Positions 1 through 9,010 of a stretch of 64,000 bases of DNA are shown here, piece by piece. The DNA lies in the NCBI GenBank assembly GCA_039802005.1, contig JBDRVV010000005.1, forward strand, positions 52,799 to 116,798, in the 5' to 3' direction. Every line of letters begins with the position of its first letter. The first letter of the stretch is position 1. A model generated the notes under the pieces. That model made no database searches and was not told where the DNA came from. It saw nothing but the letters and a program-made list of their open reading frames with translations. This stretch comes from a candidate division WOR-3 bacterium (GTDB lineage: Bacteria; Hydrothermota; Tepidihabitantia; SM23-42; JAOAFX01). A program made the position numbers and the translations under genes.

Positions 1-322
1 ATCCAAAAATAGATATATGTCAACTTATAATTTTACCTGAGTCCTCTCCACATTTTTTCTTTTGAAATTTTAAGTCTTCATACTACATGTCCATAGTGCA
101 TTTCTTTTTTCTGTCGTACCCACTTTTCGCAAATATTTATGAAATCACAATTTCAATCCCCCTCTTTCCCCCTTTTGAAAAGGGGGATAATGGGGGATTA
201 AACTTTTGTAAAAGGAGATAGTGGGAGATTATTAAATAAAAACAAAACTTCTGATATTTAAAAAGAAAATTCAGGAACTAACTCTTAATATTGAAAAATT
301 TAGAAAGGTAAGATATATGAAC
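1..322. repeat. Non-coding stretch with a C/G-run inverted repeat
   Basis: No supportable gene. Bases 155-201 form a long imperfect inverted repeat: an AATCCCCC block, a second C run, a TTTT/AAAA centre, then two G runs ending in GGGGGATT. Related elements occur at 27224-27269 and, degenerate, at 28239-28294. Bases 205-232 hold another fragment of the same kind (AAAAGGAGATAGTGGGAGATT). A TCCTCTCCACATTTT block near 44-58 recurs just beyond miaB near 31769. Similar C/G-run elements are common between genes in many bacteria; I see no promoter here. Confidence 0.55.
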
Positions 323-1168
323 TTAAATCTTGAGTGTCTTTATAAATTCAACAAGGGCATCCTGCCAGGAACGCATTTTTTTATCAAATAAAAATTCATA
401 ATTTTTTGAACCAAGTGGTGCAAATTTTGGTCTCGGTGCGGGGAGATTTAATTCATCCGTTTTGACCGGAATCAACTCTGTGTTAAATTTCATAATCTCC
501 TTTGCCCTTAACAGAAAATCAAGCCATGTTCCATACTCTCCATTTACAATATGGTATGTACCGTAATTTTCTGATTTAATTATATTAAATATCGCTTCGG
601 CAAGGTCCACAACATAGGTAAAAGAACCAATCTGGTCACAAATAACACTTATTGAACGTGGTTTCTCATTCTGCTGCAAAAATCTTGATGCAAATGTTTT
701 CGAATTTTTTCCAAAAAGCCAGGATGTGCGGACAATATAAAAGCGATTGTAAATTTCTCTGATGTATTTTTCTCCAAGATACTTCGTTTTTCCATATGTA
801 CTTATTGGATTGGGTTCGTCATATTCATAATACGGTCTCTCAATATTGCCATCAAATACAAAATTTGTGCTGGTGTAGAGCAATTTTGCATTTATTTTCC
901 GGGCAATTATTGCAATACCCAGGGTTGAAAGGGTATTTATTCTAAACGCCAAATCGGGTTCCCGTTCACAGGCATCAACATCGCTGATTGCAGCAAAATG
1001 GAGTATGACATCCGGTTTATAATTCATAATTGTTTCATTGATTTTTTTGAAATCTGATATATCAATTTGTTGCACATCAACCCCAAAATGGTTAACATTC
1101 TCCTGTTTGAGCAGATTTTGCATCACACTTCCCAAACATCCCTGGGAACCAGTAATAAAGACTTTCAT
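323..1168 (-). CDS. rfbD: dTDP-4-dehydrorhamnose reductase family protein (SDR)
   Basis: Predicted NAD(P)H-dependent extended SDR of 281 residues, the usual RmlD/RfbD length. The N-terminal Rossmann motif is GSQGCLG (residues 7-13), followed by the conserved DVxxxDISD region, the HFAAISDVDACE block and the catalytic YGKTKYLGEKY (Y-x-x-x-K). In the rhamnose pathway the enzyme reduces dTDP-4-keto-rhamnose; no rmlA, rmlB or rmlC lies nearby, so the substrate is not proven and another sugar-nucleotide reductase or an epimerase is possible. The gene is monocistronic and divergent from the lipoprotein gene. A promoter at 1177-1204 places the -10 box 8 bases from ATG 1168, so the transcript should be nearly leaderless. 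Confidence 0.8.
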   Translation of the reverse strand: MKVFITGSQGCLGSVMQNLLKQENVNHFGVDVQQIDISDFKKINETIMNYKPDVILHFAAISDVDACEREPDLAFRINTLSTLGIAIIARKINAKLLYTSTNFVFDGNIERPYYEYDEPNPISTYGKTKYLGEKYIREIYNRFYIVRTSWLFGKNSKTFASRFLQQNEKPRSISVICDQIGSFTYVVDLAEAIFNIIKSENYGTYHIVNGEYGTWLDFLLRAKEIMKFNTELIPVKTDELNLPAPRPKFAPLGSKNYEFLFDKKMRSWQDALVEFIKTLKI

Positions 1169-1176
1169 TCATTCAG

Positions 1177-1204
1177 ATTATATTGGATTTTTATCCTGCG
1201 TCAA
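1177..1204 (-). promoter_or_regulatory. Promoter of rfbD-like gene (near-leaderless)
   Basis: TTGACG (1199-1204), 16-bp spacer, TATAAT (1177-1182) on the minus strand. The ATG at 1168 is 8 bases downstream and no Shine-Dalgarno sequence fits between. Confidence 0.75.
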
Positions 1205-1224
1205 GTCCGAACCTATGTTTCCCA

Positions 1225-1252
1225 TTGACAATTAATTAAAATTAGTTATTAT
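1225..1252 (+). promoter_or_regulatory. Promoter of lipoprotein-pilT-recG cluster
   Basis: TTGACA (1225-1230), 16-bp spacer, TATTAT (1247-1252), followed by a 26-base leader with the strong ribosome site AGGAGG before ATG 1279. Divergent from the rfbD promoter. Confidence 0.7.
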
Positions 1253-1278
1253 TATCAAATTATCCAAAAGGAGGTCCT

Positions 1279-1998
1279 ATGAAGAAACTATGTGCTTTTC
1301 TATTTGTCTTAATGGTTATTGGGTGTGAAACAGGAATGGAAGTCAATCTTGAATGTTGGGTTAAACATACCAGTGAGGTTATTAATGTTGAAACGAGCAT
1401 TCTCGGCGAAAAGTCTCAGGTATTTGTGAATTTGACCTGGGGCTGGACATTGCAAAGACCGCAGATTGATGCAGTGATAGTAGAGCGGAGCAATGACTCA
1501 ACAAATTTCGTTGCACTTGATACAGTACCAATTGATACGATAATGTATTTCAATGATGCCGATACTTTACTCAGACCAAATACAAAGGTCTATTACAGGT
1601 TAAATTCACTCTATGGAAAGGCGAGCGACCATATAATTGACCTATCGGTAGAAATCCCCCCGGTCCAGCATTTTCATAAACCCGATGCAGAATTTATTTC
1701 TATCTTAAATGATACACTCTGCATATCTTTCACCCGTATATCGGGCTTTGACACCACGGATATCGCAATATATAAGGGGGCGCCTAAATCAATAGATAGT
1801 CTCCTAAATTATTTAACAAATCCATTATACGATACGACCATTGCTGATACAATTCTGTTCGTCAGCAATGCTGATTCCCTTTTCCCAATAGATTCGATGC
1901 CTTACACCATTAAGATTAGTTCTTCAAAAATGGCTCAACTTGATTATATCACTGATACATCAATAGGCTTCCGTGCATTCATTAGAACGCAGAAATAA
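1279..1998 (+). CDS. Predicted lipoprotein, beta-sandwich
   Basis: 239 residues. The N-terminus MKKLCAFLFVLMVIGC is a lipoprotein signal with lipobox V-I-G-C and the lipidated Cys at 16. The rest alternates short beta-strand-like stretches with Asp/Thr-rich turns (VERSNDSTNFVALDT, YYRLNS), which resembles a fibronectin type III fold; no catalytic motif is visible. It is first in a run with two PilT ATPases (3-bp gap), so a link to a surface or motility apparatus is possible but is inference. AGGAGG lies 5 bases before the ATG and a promoter lies at 1225-1252. Function unknown. Confidence 0.7.
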   Translation: MKKLCAFLFVLMVIGCETGMEVNLECWVKHTSEVINVETSILGEKSQVFVNLTWGWTLQRPQIDAVIVERSNDSTNFVALDTVPIDTIMYFNDADTLLRPNTKVYYRLNSLYGKASDHIIDLSVEIPPVQHFHKPDAEFISILNDTLCISFTRISGFDTTDIAIYKGAPKSIDSLLNYLTNPLYDTTIADTILFVSNADSLFPIDSMPYTIKISSSKMAQLDYITDTSIGFRAFIRTQK

Positions 1999-2001
1999 GA
2001 T

Positions 2002-3066
2002 ATGCCAAATATTGAAATTGATGTCCTTTTAGAAGAACTTGTTTTAAGAGAAGGTTCAGATTTGCATCTGCGTGTGGGTGAACCACCGATATACCGTGTT
2101 GCCGGTGAACTTCAACGATCTGACAATCCGCCAGTAACAAAAGAAGATATGGAAAGTTTGATATATGGTTTAATGAAACCCGCCCAGCGCGAGATATTTG
2201 AAAAAAATCTTGAATTTGATATGGCATATGAGATACCTGGAGTAGCAAGATTCAGGGTAAATTGTTTTAAACAGATGGGAAATATTGGTGTGGTAATGAG
2301 AATCATACCTTTAAAGATAAAAACTATTGATGAATGGGGATTTCCATCTGTATTAAAACGTATTGCTGAACTACCCAGGGGTCTTGTTCTTGTAACCGGT
2401 CCCACTGGAAGTGGAAAATCTACAACCCTTGCTTCAATGATTGAACACATTAATCAACATTTCCGAAAGCATATTATAACAATTGAAGACCCAATAGAAT
2501 TTTTACATCGTGATAAGTTATCCATTATTGAACAAAGGGAAATTGGTATTGACACAAAATCTTATGCCGAAGCGTTAAGACGTGCCATAAGACAGAATCC
2601 TGATATCATACTCGTGGGTGAAATGCGCGACCTTGAAACAATGGCACAAACTATTACTGCTGCAGAAACAGGTCATCTGGTTTTTTCAACACTTCATACA
2701 ATTGATGCAGTACAAACCATAGACCGTATCATTGATGTTTTTCCGCCTGCCCAGCAGCAGCAGATAAGACTCCAGTTATCAACAACACTTCAGGCGGTGA
2801 TAACTGAAACGCTGGTGCGAAGAAAAGACGGGGCCGGACGCGTTGCGGCATTTGAAATTATGGTTTGCACACCGGCAATTCGCAGTGCAATCCGGGAAGG
2901 AAAAACACCACAAATTTATACTGCGATACAGACTGGTTCCAGACTCGGTATGATACAGATGGATCAATATCTCCGCAATCTCCTGAATCAGGGAATAATT
3001 GAATATGAAGAGGCACTTGCACATTGCACAAATCCCGATGAATTTGAAAGGCGGGTGTCAGCATGA
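2002..3066 (+). CDS. pilT: Type IV pilus retraction ATPase PilT (copy 1)
   Basis: 354-residue secretion/retraction ATPase of the PilT/GspE superfamily, a cytoplasmic hexamer that depolymerises type IV pili. An N-terminal PAS-like domain (about 1-100, including the SDLHLRVGEPP motif) precedes the RecA-like core: Walker A GPTGSGKST (about 133-141), Asp box TIEDPIEF, Walker B with the PilT signature VGEMRDLET, and the His box STLHT. The length is typical. It overlaps copy 2 by 4 bases (ATGA), implying translational coupling. No pilin, PilB or PilC is in the window. The two copies may form a PilT/PilU-like pair, with this one the better match to canonical PilT. Confidence 0.9.
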   Translation: MPNIEIDVLLEELVLREGSDLHLRVGEPPIYRVAGELQRSDNPPVTKEDMESLIYGLMKPAQREIFEKNLEFDMAYEIPGVARFRVNCFKQMGNIGVVMRIIPLKIKTIDEWGFPSVLKRIAELPRGLVLVTGPTGSGKSTTLASMIEHINQHFRKHIITIEDPIEFLHRDKLSIIEQREIGIDTKSYAEALRRAIRQNPDIILVGEMRDLETMAQTITAAETGHLVFSTLHTIDAVQTIDRIIDVFPPAQQQQIRLQLSTTLQAVITETLVRRKDGAGRVAAFEIMVCTPAIRSAIREGKTPQIYTAIQTGSRLGMIQMDQYLRNLLNQGIIEYEEALAHCTNPDEFERRVSA

Positions 3067-4136
3067 TAAAACTCAATGATCTCTTACATACCCAGGTAAA
3101 TAGTCGTGCGTCAGATTTGATTTTAAAGGTAGGTTCACCACCAATCTTGAGAATTAATGGTGACCTTACAAGTCTTGAAGTTCCACCCCTTACAGCGATT
3201 GATATTGAATCAGGACTCGTTGAAATGCTCAAGAAGGAACAGATTGAAGAATACAAAAAAAATAACGAGCTTGATCTATCTTATGAAATGACCGGCGTTG
3301 CTCGGTTCCGCGTCAACCTGTTCAGGCAGAAGGGTAATATTGGTGCAGTATTCCGACTTATTCCAGAAAAAATTCCAACAATTGATGAACTTGGATTCCC
3401 GCAGATTTTAAAGGATATGGCAATGAGACCGAGGGGGTTGATCGTTGTCACCGGACCTTCTGGTTGTGGAAAATCAACCACCCAGGCAGCCTTGATTGAC
3501 TATCGTAACGAAAACGATAATTGCCATATTGTCACAGTTGAAGACCCAATTGAATTCATTCATAAGAATAAAAAGGCACTCGTAACCCAGCGTGAAGTTG
3601 GAAGAGACACACATTCCTTTGCGAATGCATTAAAATTTGTACTCAGGCAGGATCCCGATGTAATCCTCGTGGGTGAAATGCGCGACCTTGAAACGATCTC
3701 GCTGGCAATTACTGCCGCAGAAACCGGGCATCTTGTCATTACAACCCTCCATACCGCGGATTCCATATCCACTATTGACCGTATTATAGATGTCTTTCCA
3801 CCCCATCAGCAAAACCAGATAAGAATGCAATTATCATTGAACCTTCTGGCAATATTTGCTCAGAATTTGATAAAAAGGGCAGATGGCAAGGGTCGTATCG
3901 CAGCCTATGAATTATTGATCGCTACGGGGAGCGTCCGCAATTTAATAAGGGAAGCAAAAACCCATCAATTGCTATCTATCCTGCAGACCTCCCAACAACA
4001 AGGTATGATAACCTTTGATGCCTGTCTGGCAAATCTTGTAAAGAAGAATCTTGTCTCAATAAAGGATGCTGAGGCAAAGGCATTAAACCCTGATACATTT
4101 CATAAGGAGATTGAAATAATAACCCAGGGTAAATAG
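3063..4136 (+). CDS. PilT-like ATPase (copy 2, PilU-like)
   Basis: 357-residue PilT-family ATPase, a diverged tandem paralogue of the preceding gene. It has the same SDLILKVGSPP N-terminal motif, Walker A GPSGCGKST, TVEDPIEFIH Asp box, VGEMRDLET signature and TTLHT His box. The P-loop differs (SGCG versus TGSG) and the C-terminus is less alike. In organisms with two copies the second is often PilU, an accessory retraction motor that needs PilT; assignment here is inference. The start overlaps copy 1 by 4 bases, and its TAG stop overlaps the GTG start of recG by one base. Confidence 0.85.
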   Translation: MIKLNDLLHTQVNSRASDLILKVGSPPILRINGDLTSLEVPPLTAIDIESGLVEMLKKEQIEEYKKNNELDLSYEMTGVARFRVNLFRQKGNIGAVFRLIPEKIPTIDELGFPQILKDMAMRPRGLIVVTGPSGCGKSTTQAALIDYRNENDNCHIVTVEDPIEFIHKNKKALVTQREVGRDTHSFANALKFVLRQDPDVILVGEMRDLETISLAITAAETGHLVITTLHTADSISTIDRIIDVFPPHQQNQIRMQLSLNLLAIFAQNLIKRADGKGRIAAYELLIATGSVRNLIREAKTHQLLSILQTSQQQGMITFDACLANLVKKNLVSIKDAEAKALNPDTFHKEIEIITQGK

Positions 4137-6217
4137 TGCAAAAAAAACAGTTTTTAAGACTTGATAGTCCGGTTCAATACATAAAGGGAATTGGACCAAA
4201 GAGGGCGAGTTATTTCAAAAAACTGAATGTTGAGAATGTAAAAGACCTCTTATTTTTAATTCCGCATCGGTATCTTGATTACTCCACTGTTTTAAAGATA
4301 AAAGACCTAAAGATTAATGACGAAGCAACGGTTATAGGCAGGATTCATCTTATTGAAATTAAAAAAGCAAGACACAGGGGAGAAATGGTCAATGTATTGT
4401 TGAAAGATGAAACAGGCAGCGTGGTATTAAGATGGTTTAACAGACCTGATTTGAAAAACAAATTTAAAATTGGTGATTGGTTGATAGTTTCAGGAAAAGT
4501 AACTTTTTTCTACAATAAGCAATTCATCAATCCTATTTATGAAATAATCGGAGACGAAGAAACAATTTCAGAAAAAACCGGGGGAACAATAATTCCGATA
4601 TATCCATTAACAGAAGGACTGGGTATCTGGGATGTAAGAAGGGCAATGAATATCGCCATTGAGCTCTGTCTTAATGAAATTGTAGAAACTATCCCTGAAT
4701 ATATATTACAAAAAAATAATCTTCCATCATTAAAAGAGGCAATAAAAGATTTGCATTTTCCTCAGGCAATTGAAAAGGCAAAAAAAGCACGGCAGCGACT
4801 CGTTTATGATGAATTTTTCTTCTTTGAACTCGCCCTTGCTCGAAGAAGACTAAAAGCAAAGAGCCAGGAAGGTGTTGTTTTGAAACAAACCTGCAAATTG
4901 ACCAATTCGTTTTTGAATTCATTAAATTTTGAACTCACTGAAGGACAGAAGAAGGTGATTAATGAAATCATCTTTGACTTAGCAAAGTCAAAGCCTATGA
5001 ATCGTTTGCTCCAGGGAGATGTTGGTTCAGGAAAGACCATTGTCGCTCTCTTTGCCCTGCTCGTGGCTGTAGAAAACAATTATCAGGGTGCAATGATGGT
5101 TCCAACAGAAATTCTTGCGGAACAGCATTATATTAACCATCGCCAAATTCTGGAAAGGCTCGGCGTTAAATCAGTGCTCTTGACAAGCAGTATAAAAAGC
5201 TCAGCACGGGAAGAAGTGATAAATCAGATTCAGAGTGGCGAAGCAAAGATAATTTTTGGAACCCATGCCCTTATTGAAGAAGGAATTATTTTCAAAAATT
5301 TAGGATTGGCAATAATCGATGAACAGCATAGATTCGGCGTAATGCAAAGGGCAGCCCTTGTAAACAAAGGAATAAATCCACATTTTCTCGTGCTCTCAGC
5401 GACACCAATACCAAGAACACTTGCATTAACCCTTTATGGCGACCTTGATATTTCTACATTGACCGAAAAACCCGCGGGCAGGGGTGAAGTAATAACAAAA
5501 TTGTATTTAGAGAATGAAAAAGCAACCGTCTACAGATTCATAAATGCCGAGTTACTTAAGGGACGTCAGGCATTTGTGGTATGTCCGATAATTGAAAAAT
5601 CTGAAAAATTAGAATTGAAATCGGCAAAAGAAATTCACGAAGAGGTTTGCAATATATTTCCAAATTTTTCAGTTGGCTTAATACATGGAAAGCTCAACAC
5701 ACAGGAAAGAATAAATATAATGTCAGATTTTCGCAATGGAAAAATAAATATTCTTGTCGCTACAACAGTCATTGAAGTTGGAGTTGATATTCCCAATGCA
5801 ACAATTATGTTGATACTACATCCCGAGCGATTTGGTCTGGCACAACTGCACCAGTTAAGAGGAAGGATTGGCAGGGGTGCAGAAAAATCGTATTGCTTTC
5901 TGATATTGAGTAAATTTGTTGCCCAGGAAACCTATGAGCGATTACTCTTTTTTGAAAGGAACAATGATGGATTTGCATTGGCAAGAAAGGATATGCAGTT
6001 AAGAGGGCCTGGTGAGATTTTGGGAAAAAGGCAGCACGGCTTACCAGATATAAAGATTGGAGACCTTGAACAGGACCAGGAACTATTATTTCTGGCAAGG
6101 GATGATGCATTCGCGGTAGTGAGTAAAGATCCTGAGATAAAATTACCCGAGCATTGGCCAATAAGAAAATATCTGAGCGAATTTCAGAAAAAAGAAGAAT
6201 TGTTGAGAATAGGATAA
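4136..6217 (+). CDS. recG: ATP-dependent DNA helicase RecG
   Basis: 693-residue superfamily 2 helicase that remodels stalled forks and Holliday junctions. The N-terminal wedge/OB region contains IKGIGPKRASYFKKL and the OB strands (about 1-180). The helicase core has Walker A GDVGSGKT, DEQHRFGVMQR (DEQH box), SATPIPRTLA, the second RecA lobe with TTVIEVGVDIP and QLRGRIGRG, then the C-terminal RecG motif MQLRGPGEILGKRQHG. Full length for the family. GTG at 4136 overlaps the preceding stop; no other start fits the conserved N-terminus. It lies in a co-directional run with pilT genes, an arrangement that is probably only operonic convenience. Confidence 0.95.
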   Translation: MQKKQFLRLDSPVQYIKGIGPKRASYFKKLNVENVKDLLFLIPHRYLDYSTVLKIKDLKINDEATVIGRIHLIEIKKARHRGEMVNVLLKDETGSVVLRWFNRPDLKNKFKIGDWLIVSGKVTFFYNKQFINPIYEIIGDEETISEKTGGTIIPIYPLTEGLGIWDVRRAMNIAIELCLNEIVETIPEYILQKNNLPSLKEAIKDLHFPQAIEKAKKARQRLVYDEFFFFELALARRRLKAKSQEGVVLKQTCKLTNSFLNSLNFELTEGQKKVINEIIFDLAKSKPMNRLLQGDVGSGKTIVALFALLVAVENNYQGAMMVPTEILAEQHYINHRQILERLGVKSVLLTSSIKSSAREEVINQIQSGEAKIIFGTHALIEEGIIFKNLGLAIIDEQHRFGVMQRAALVNKGINPHFLVLSATPIPRTLALTLYGDLDISTLTEKPAGRGEVITKLYLENEKATVYRFINAELLKGRQAFVVCPIIEKSEKLELKSAKEIHEEVCNIFPNFSVGLIHGKLNTQERINIMSDFRNGKINILVATTVIEVGVDIPNATIMLILHPERFGLAQLHQLRGRIGRGAEKSYCFLILSKFVAQETYERLLFFERNNDGFALARKDMQLRGPGEILGKRQHGLPDIKIGDLEQDQELLFLARDDAFAVVSKDPEIKLPEHWPIRKYLSEFQKKEELLRIG

Positions 6218-6229
6218 TAATTTTGTGAA

Positions 6230-7075
6230 ATGGAAAATATCCTGAAGAAAAAAAGTTTTACTGTTCAATCGGAATTGGGCGAGCGTCGTCTTGATTATGC
6301 TATTTCGTTCTTTACTGATTTATCCCGTAAAGAAGCAAGAGAGATTATAGAAAATGGCCTTGTGCTGGTTAATGGCATGCGAAAAACATTCCCTTCAACA
6401 AAAGTGAAAAAAGGTGATAAGATAATCATTCTTGAATACAATAAAATTCCTATTTTATATGAGCCAGCAATATTATATGAAGATGAACAAATAATTATTG
6501 TGAATAAACCTTCGGGTTTTCTCACAGAAAAAATAGGCGGGGAAAAGGGCGCTGCAATGAATGAAATTCTAAAAAATAAAGACAGAAACGTTTATCCGGT
6601 CCATCGGCTTGACCGCGAGACAAGCGGAGTAATGGTCTTTGCGAAGAACGAAAATGCCCGTGATTTTTTGATTGAAGAATTCAGAAGTCGTAAGATAAAC
6701 AAAACTTATATTGGAGTTGTTGAAGGGGTGCTGGGTCAAAAAAGTGGTATTTTGAAAGGACTGATTCAAAAGACGAAAGAATATGCTGAGACACATTACG
6801 AAGTTATGAAAATATTAAAAAATGCAACAATATTGAAACTGATGCCCAAGACCGGACGCACCCACCAATTGAGATTGCAACTCGCCCAGATAGGACATCC
6901 GATTATTGGGGATAAAAAATACTATAATATAAAAAAAACAAAGCTCTTTTTTCACAGGCAGGCATTACATTCTTATAAGATAAACTTCGTCCATCCTGAA
7001 ACAAAAAGATGGGTGTCTTTTACTGCACCCATCCCTGAGGATATTAAAGAATTAATAAATAGTTTGACTCGTTAA
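6230..7075 (+). CDS. rluD: RluA/RluD-family pseudouridine synthase
   Basis: 281 residues. An N-terminal S4 RNA-binding domain (about 14-75, LDYAISFFTDLSRKEAREII) is followed by the pseudouridine synthase domain with the catalytic motif HRLDRETSGVMVF, whose Asp attacks the target uridine, and the C-terminal KTGRTHQLRLQ motif. This makes it an rRNA (or tRNA) uridine isomerase of the RluA group; RluD (23S helix 69) is the closest general architecture, but RluC or a less-studied paralogue cannot be excluded. It follows recG by 12 bases. Its stop overlaps, convergently, the stop of the 48-residue membrane protein on the other strand. Confidence 0.85.
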   Translation: MENILKKKSFTVQSELGERRLDYAISFFTDLSRKEAREIIENGLVLVNGMRKTFPSTKVKKGDKIIILEYNKIPILYEPAILYEDEQIIIVNKPSGFLTEKIGGEKGAAMNEILKNKDRNVYPVHRLDRETSGVMVFAKNENARDFLIEEFRSRKINKTYIGVVEGVLGQKSGILKGLIQKTKEYAETHYEVMKILKNATILKLMPKTGRTHQLRLQLAQIGHPIIGDKKYYNIKKTKLFFHRQALHSYKINFVHPETKRWVSFTAPIPEDIKELINSLTR

Positions 7076-7218
7076 AAACCCTGTTCTTCTCTCTTCTTCT
7101 TTTCTTCAATATTCTTTTTTACAATCTCTTCCCTTCTTTTTTTGTCTGCGGCCTGAAGAATCTGTGTTATAATCCAGCCGATTATCACAACTATGAGTAT
7201 TATTATAATTATCTTCAT
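7072..7218 (-). CDS. 48-residue single-span membrane microprotein
   Basis: An unannotated-size gene read directly from the sequence. It encodes one strongly hydrophobic segment (residues 3-20, Ile/Val-rich, with GW at 14-15) followed by a highly charged helix rich in Lys, Arg and Glu (25-46). Expression is well supported: a promoter TTGACT-N16-TATAAT at 7239-7266 and the ribosome site AAGGAG 7 bases before ATG 7218. The topology suggests a bitopic inner-membrane peptide with a charged cytoplasmic tail. I recognise no family. The stop codon overlaps convergently with that of the pseudouridine synthase (7072-7075). Confidence 0.7.
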   Translation of the reverse strand: MKIIIIILIVVIIGWIITQILQAADKKRREEIVKKNIEEKKKREEQGF

Positions 7219-7238
7219 ATTTGATTCTCCTTTCGTAA

Positions 7239-7266
7239 ATTATATAAAAATCAAATTAGAAGTCAA
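7239..7266 (-). promoter_or_regulatory. Promoter of the 48-residue membrane protein
   Basis: TTGACT (7261-7266), 16-bp spacer, TATAAT (7239-7244) on the minus strand; a 20-base leader with AAGGAG precedes ATG 7218. Confidence 0.75.
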
Positions 7267-7303
7267 TAATAATGAAAACAGGCTTTATCAGACTTACCTA
7301 TGC

Positions 7304-9010
7304 CTATTTTTCCGCCAACTGGTATTGATATAGACTCCAGTATAAACCCCTTTTATTAATCAATTGTTCGGGTGTACCCTCCTCAACAATCTTTCCCTTA
7401 TCCAGCACATAAACATAATCGCACATTGACAGAATTGATAATCGGTGCGAAACGACTATTACGGTCATACCTTGAATCTCAACGATATGCTGAATCAATT
7501 TTTTCTCTGTATCAGCATCAAGATTGCTTGTGGCATCATCAAGAATCATGATTTTTGCTTCATTCAAGAGGGCACGGGCGATTGCCATTCTCTGTTTTTC
7601 ACCGCCTGACAATTTTAGTCCTCGTTCCCCGATTAATCCATTATAACCATCGGGTGAATTTTTAATAAAATCACTTAACTGGCTGATTTCAATAACCTGG
7701 GCAATTTTATTTTCATCAATAACCTTCCCAAATACTATATTATTGTATATGGTATCTGAAAATAAAGAAGGCTCCTGTGGAACATAGGAAAACAGCCCAC
7801 GATATTTTCTTAAGTTTAGTTCACGGACCGAAAGACCATCTAATTTAATATCACCTGATATTGGCTCATACAAATGCATTAGAAGTTTTAAGAGTGTAGA
7901 TTTGCCAGAGCCCACGGTCCCTGCTATTCCAATCTTTTTTCCAACAGAAATTTTTATATTTATTTCCTTTAAAACCGCAGGCACACCTTCGCCATAAGAG
8001 AAGGTTAAATTTTCAGCAATAAGTGAAGTAAAATCAAATTTAGATATTTTTCCGGTATCCCTTACATCTGGTGGATAATTTTTTATATCCTCAATTCTTT
8101 TCACCTGTACTTCGGCACGCTTTTTTATTACAAAGAAATTTGCGATATCAATCATCGGACCAAGAAGGGTCATAATATAAGCCATAAATGCAATTAACCC
8201 GCCGATAGTAATCATATTCTTTATCACAAATATTCCACCACATAAAAGGACGAGCACAATTCCAATCTCTTCTATTGATGCAAACATATTCTGAAGTAAA
8301 GATTCTATCCTGAAAACCTTTCTTGCTGAATCAACCCTGTTCTGGAGCAACTTCTTAAATTCTTCTTCATTCTGTTTTTCAAGTGTGTATGCCTTGATAA
8401 TACGAATTCCAGAAAAGTTTGATTGGAGATAACTATGAATCTGTGATATTATCTCACGCCAGGTCTTAAAATATCTATAAACTTTGGGTGAAAAAAATCT
8501 ATAACCTAAAATCATTACGGACATTGGTAAAACAGCAATAAGCATCAATCTCCAATCAATACGGGATAGAAAATATATGGCAAAGGTGATAGTCAAAATA
8601 CCTTCAAGCGGCCTGAATATTCCCGAGCAGGCAAACCATGACAATTCACCCAAATCTAAATCCATTCTTTCCAGAACATCACCCGCGGAAAATTTGGTAA
8701 AGAAAGAATGACCCTGGACGACGATTGATTTAAATATATTATTTCTTTCTTTAAGATTGAAGATTTCATTAGTTCTGCCTCGGGTGTACGGAAGAAACAC
8801 ACCTGCTGTAGAACGGAGTACCCCAATTATTCCAAGAATTAAAATTGCGTTAAATAATTGCCTTGTGCTAAATTCTGACTTTATACCATCAATAAGATCC
8901 TTTAAAATATAAGGGAATAATAGAACAAGAAATGTGTAAACTATCGTAAAAAGAATTAGAAATATCAACCGCACCGGCCGTTCTTTCCAGAATTGAGTAA
9001 TCGTCTTCAT
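7304..9010 (-). CDS. ABC exporter half-transporter, subunit B (degenerate Walker B)
   Basis: 568-residue type IV ABC exporter half: transmembrane domain with six predicted helices (about 12-310), then the nucleotide-binding domain with Walker A GTVGSGKST (364-372), signature LSGGE (467-471) and Walker B MILDDATS. The residue after the Walker B Asp, normally the catalytic Glu, is Asp (492), so this subunit contributes a degenerate ATP site. Together with its neighbour, whose signature is altered, this is the asymmetric pattern of heterodimeric exporters such as TM287/288 or BmrCD. The start codon directly abuts the neighbour's stop codon, with GGTAGGA as ribosome site. Substrate (drug, lipid or peptide) cannot be told. 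Confidence 0.88.
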   Translation of the reverse strand: MKTITQFWKERPVRLIFLILFTIVYTFLVLLFPYILKDLIDGIKSEFSTRQLFNAILILGIIGVLRSTAGVFLPYTRGRTNEIFNLKERNNIFKSIVVQGHSFFTKFSAGDVLERMDLDLGELSWFACSGIFRPLEGILTITFAIYFLSRIDWRLMLIAVLPMSVMILGYRFFSPKVYRYFKTWREIISQIHSYLQSNFSGIRIIKAYTLEKQNEEEFKKLLQNRVDSARKVFRIESLLQNMFASIEEIGIVLVLLCGGIFVIKNMITIGGLIAFMAYIMTLLGPMIDIANFFVIKKRAEVQVKRIEDIKNYPPDVRDTGKISKFDFTSLIAENLTFSYGEGVPAVLKEINIKISVGKKIGIAGTVGSGKSTLLKLLMHLYEPISGDIKLDGLSVRELNLRKYRGLFSYVPQEPSLFSDTIYNNIVFGKVIDENKIAQVIEISQLSDFIKNSPDGYNGLIGERGLKLSGGEKQRMAIARALLNEAKIMILDDATSNLDADTEKKLIQHIVEIQGMTVIVVSHRLSILSMCDYVYVLDKGKIVEEGTPEQLINKRGLYWSLYQYQLAEK

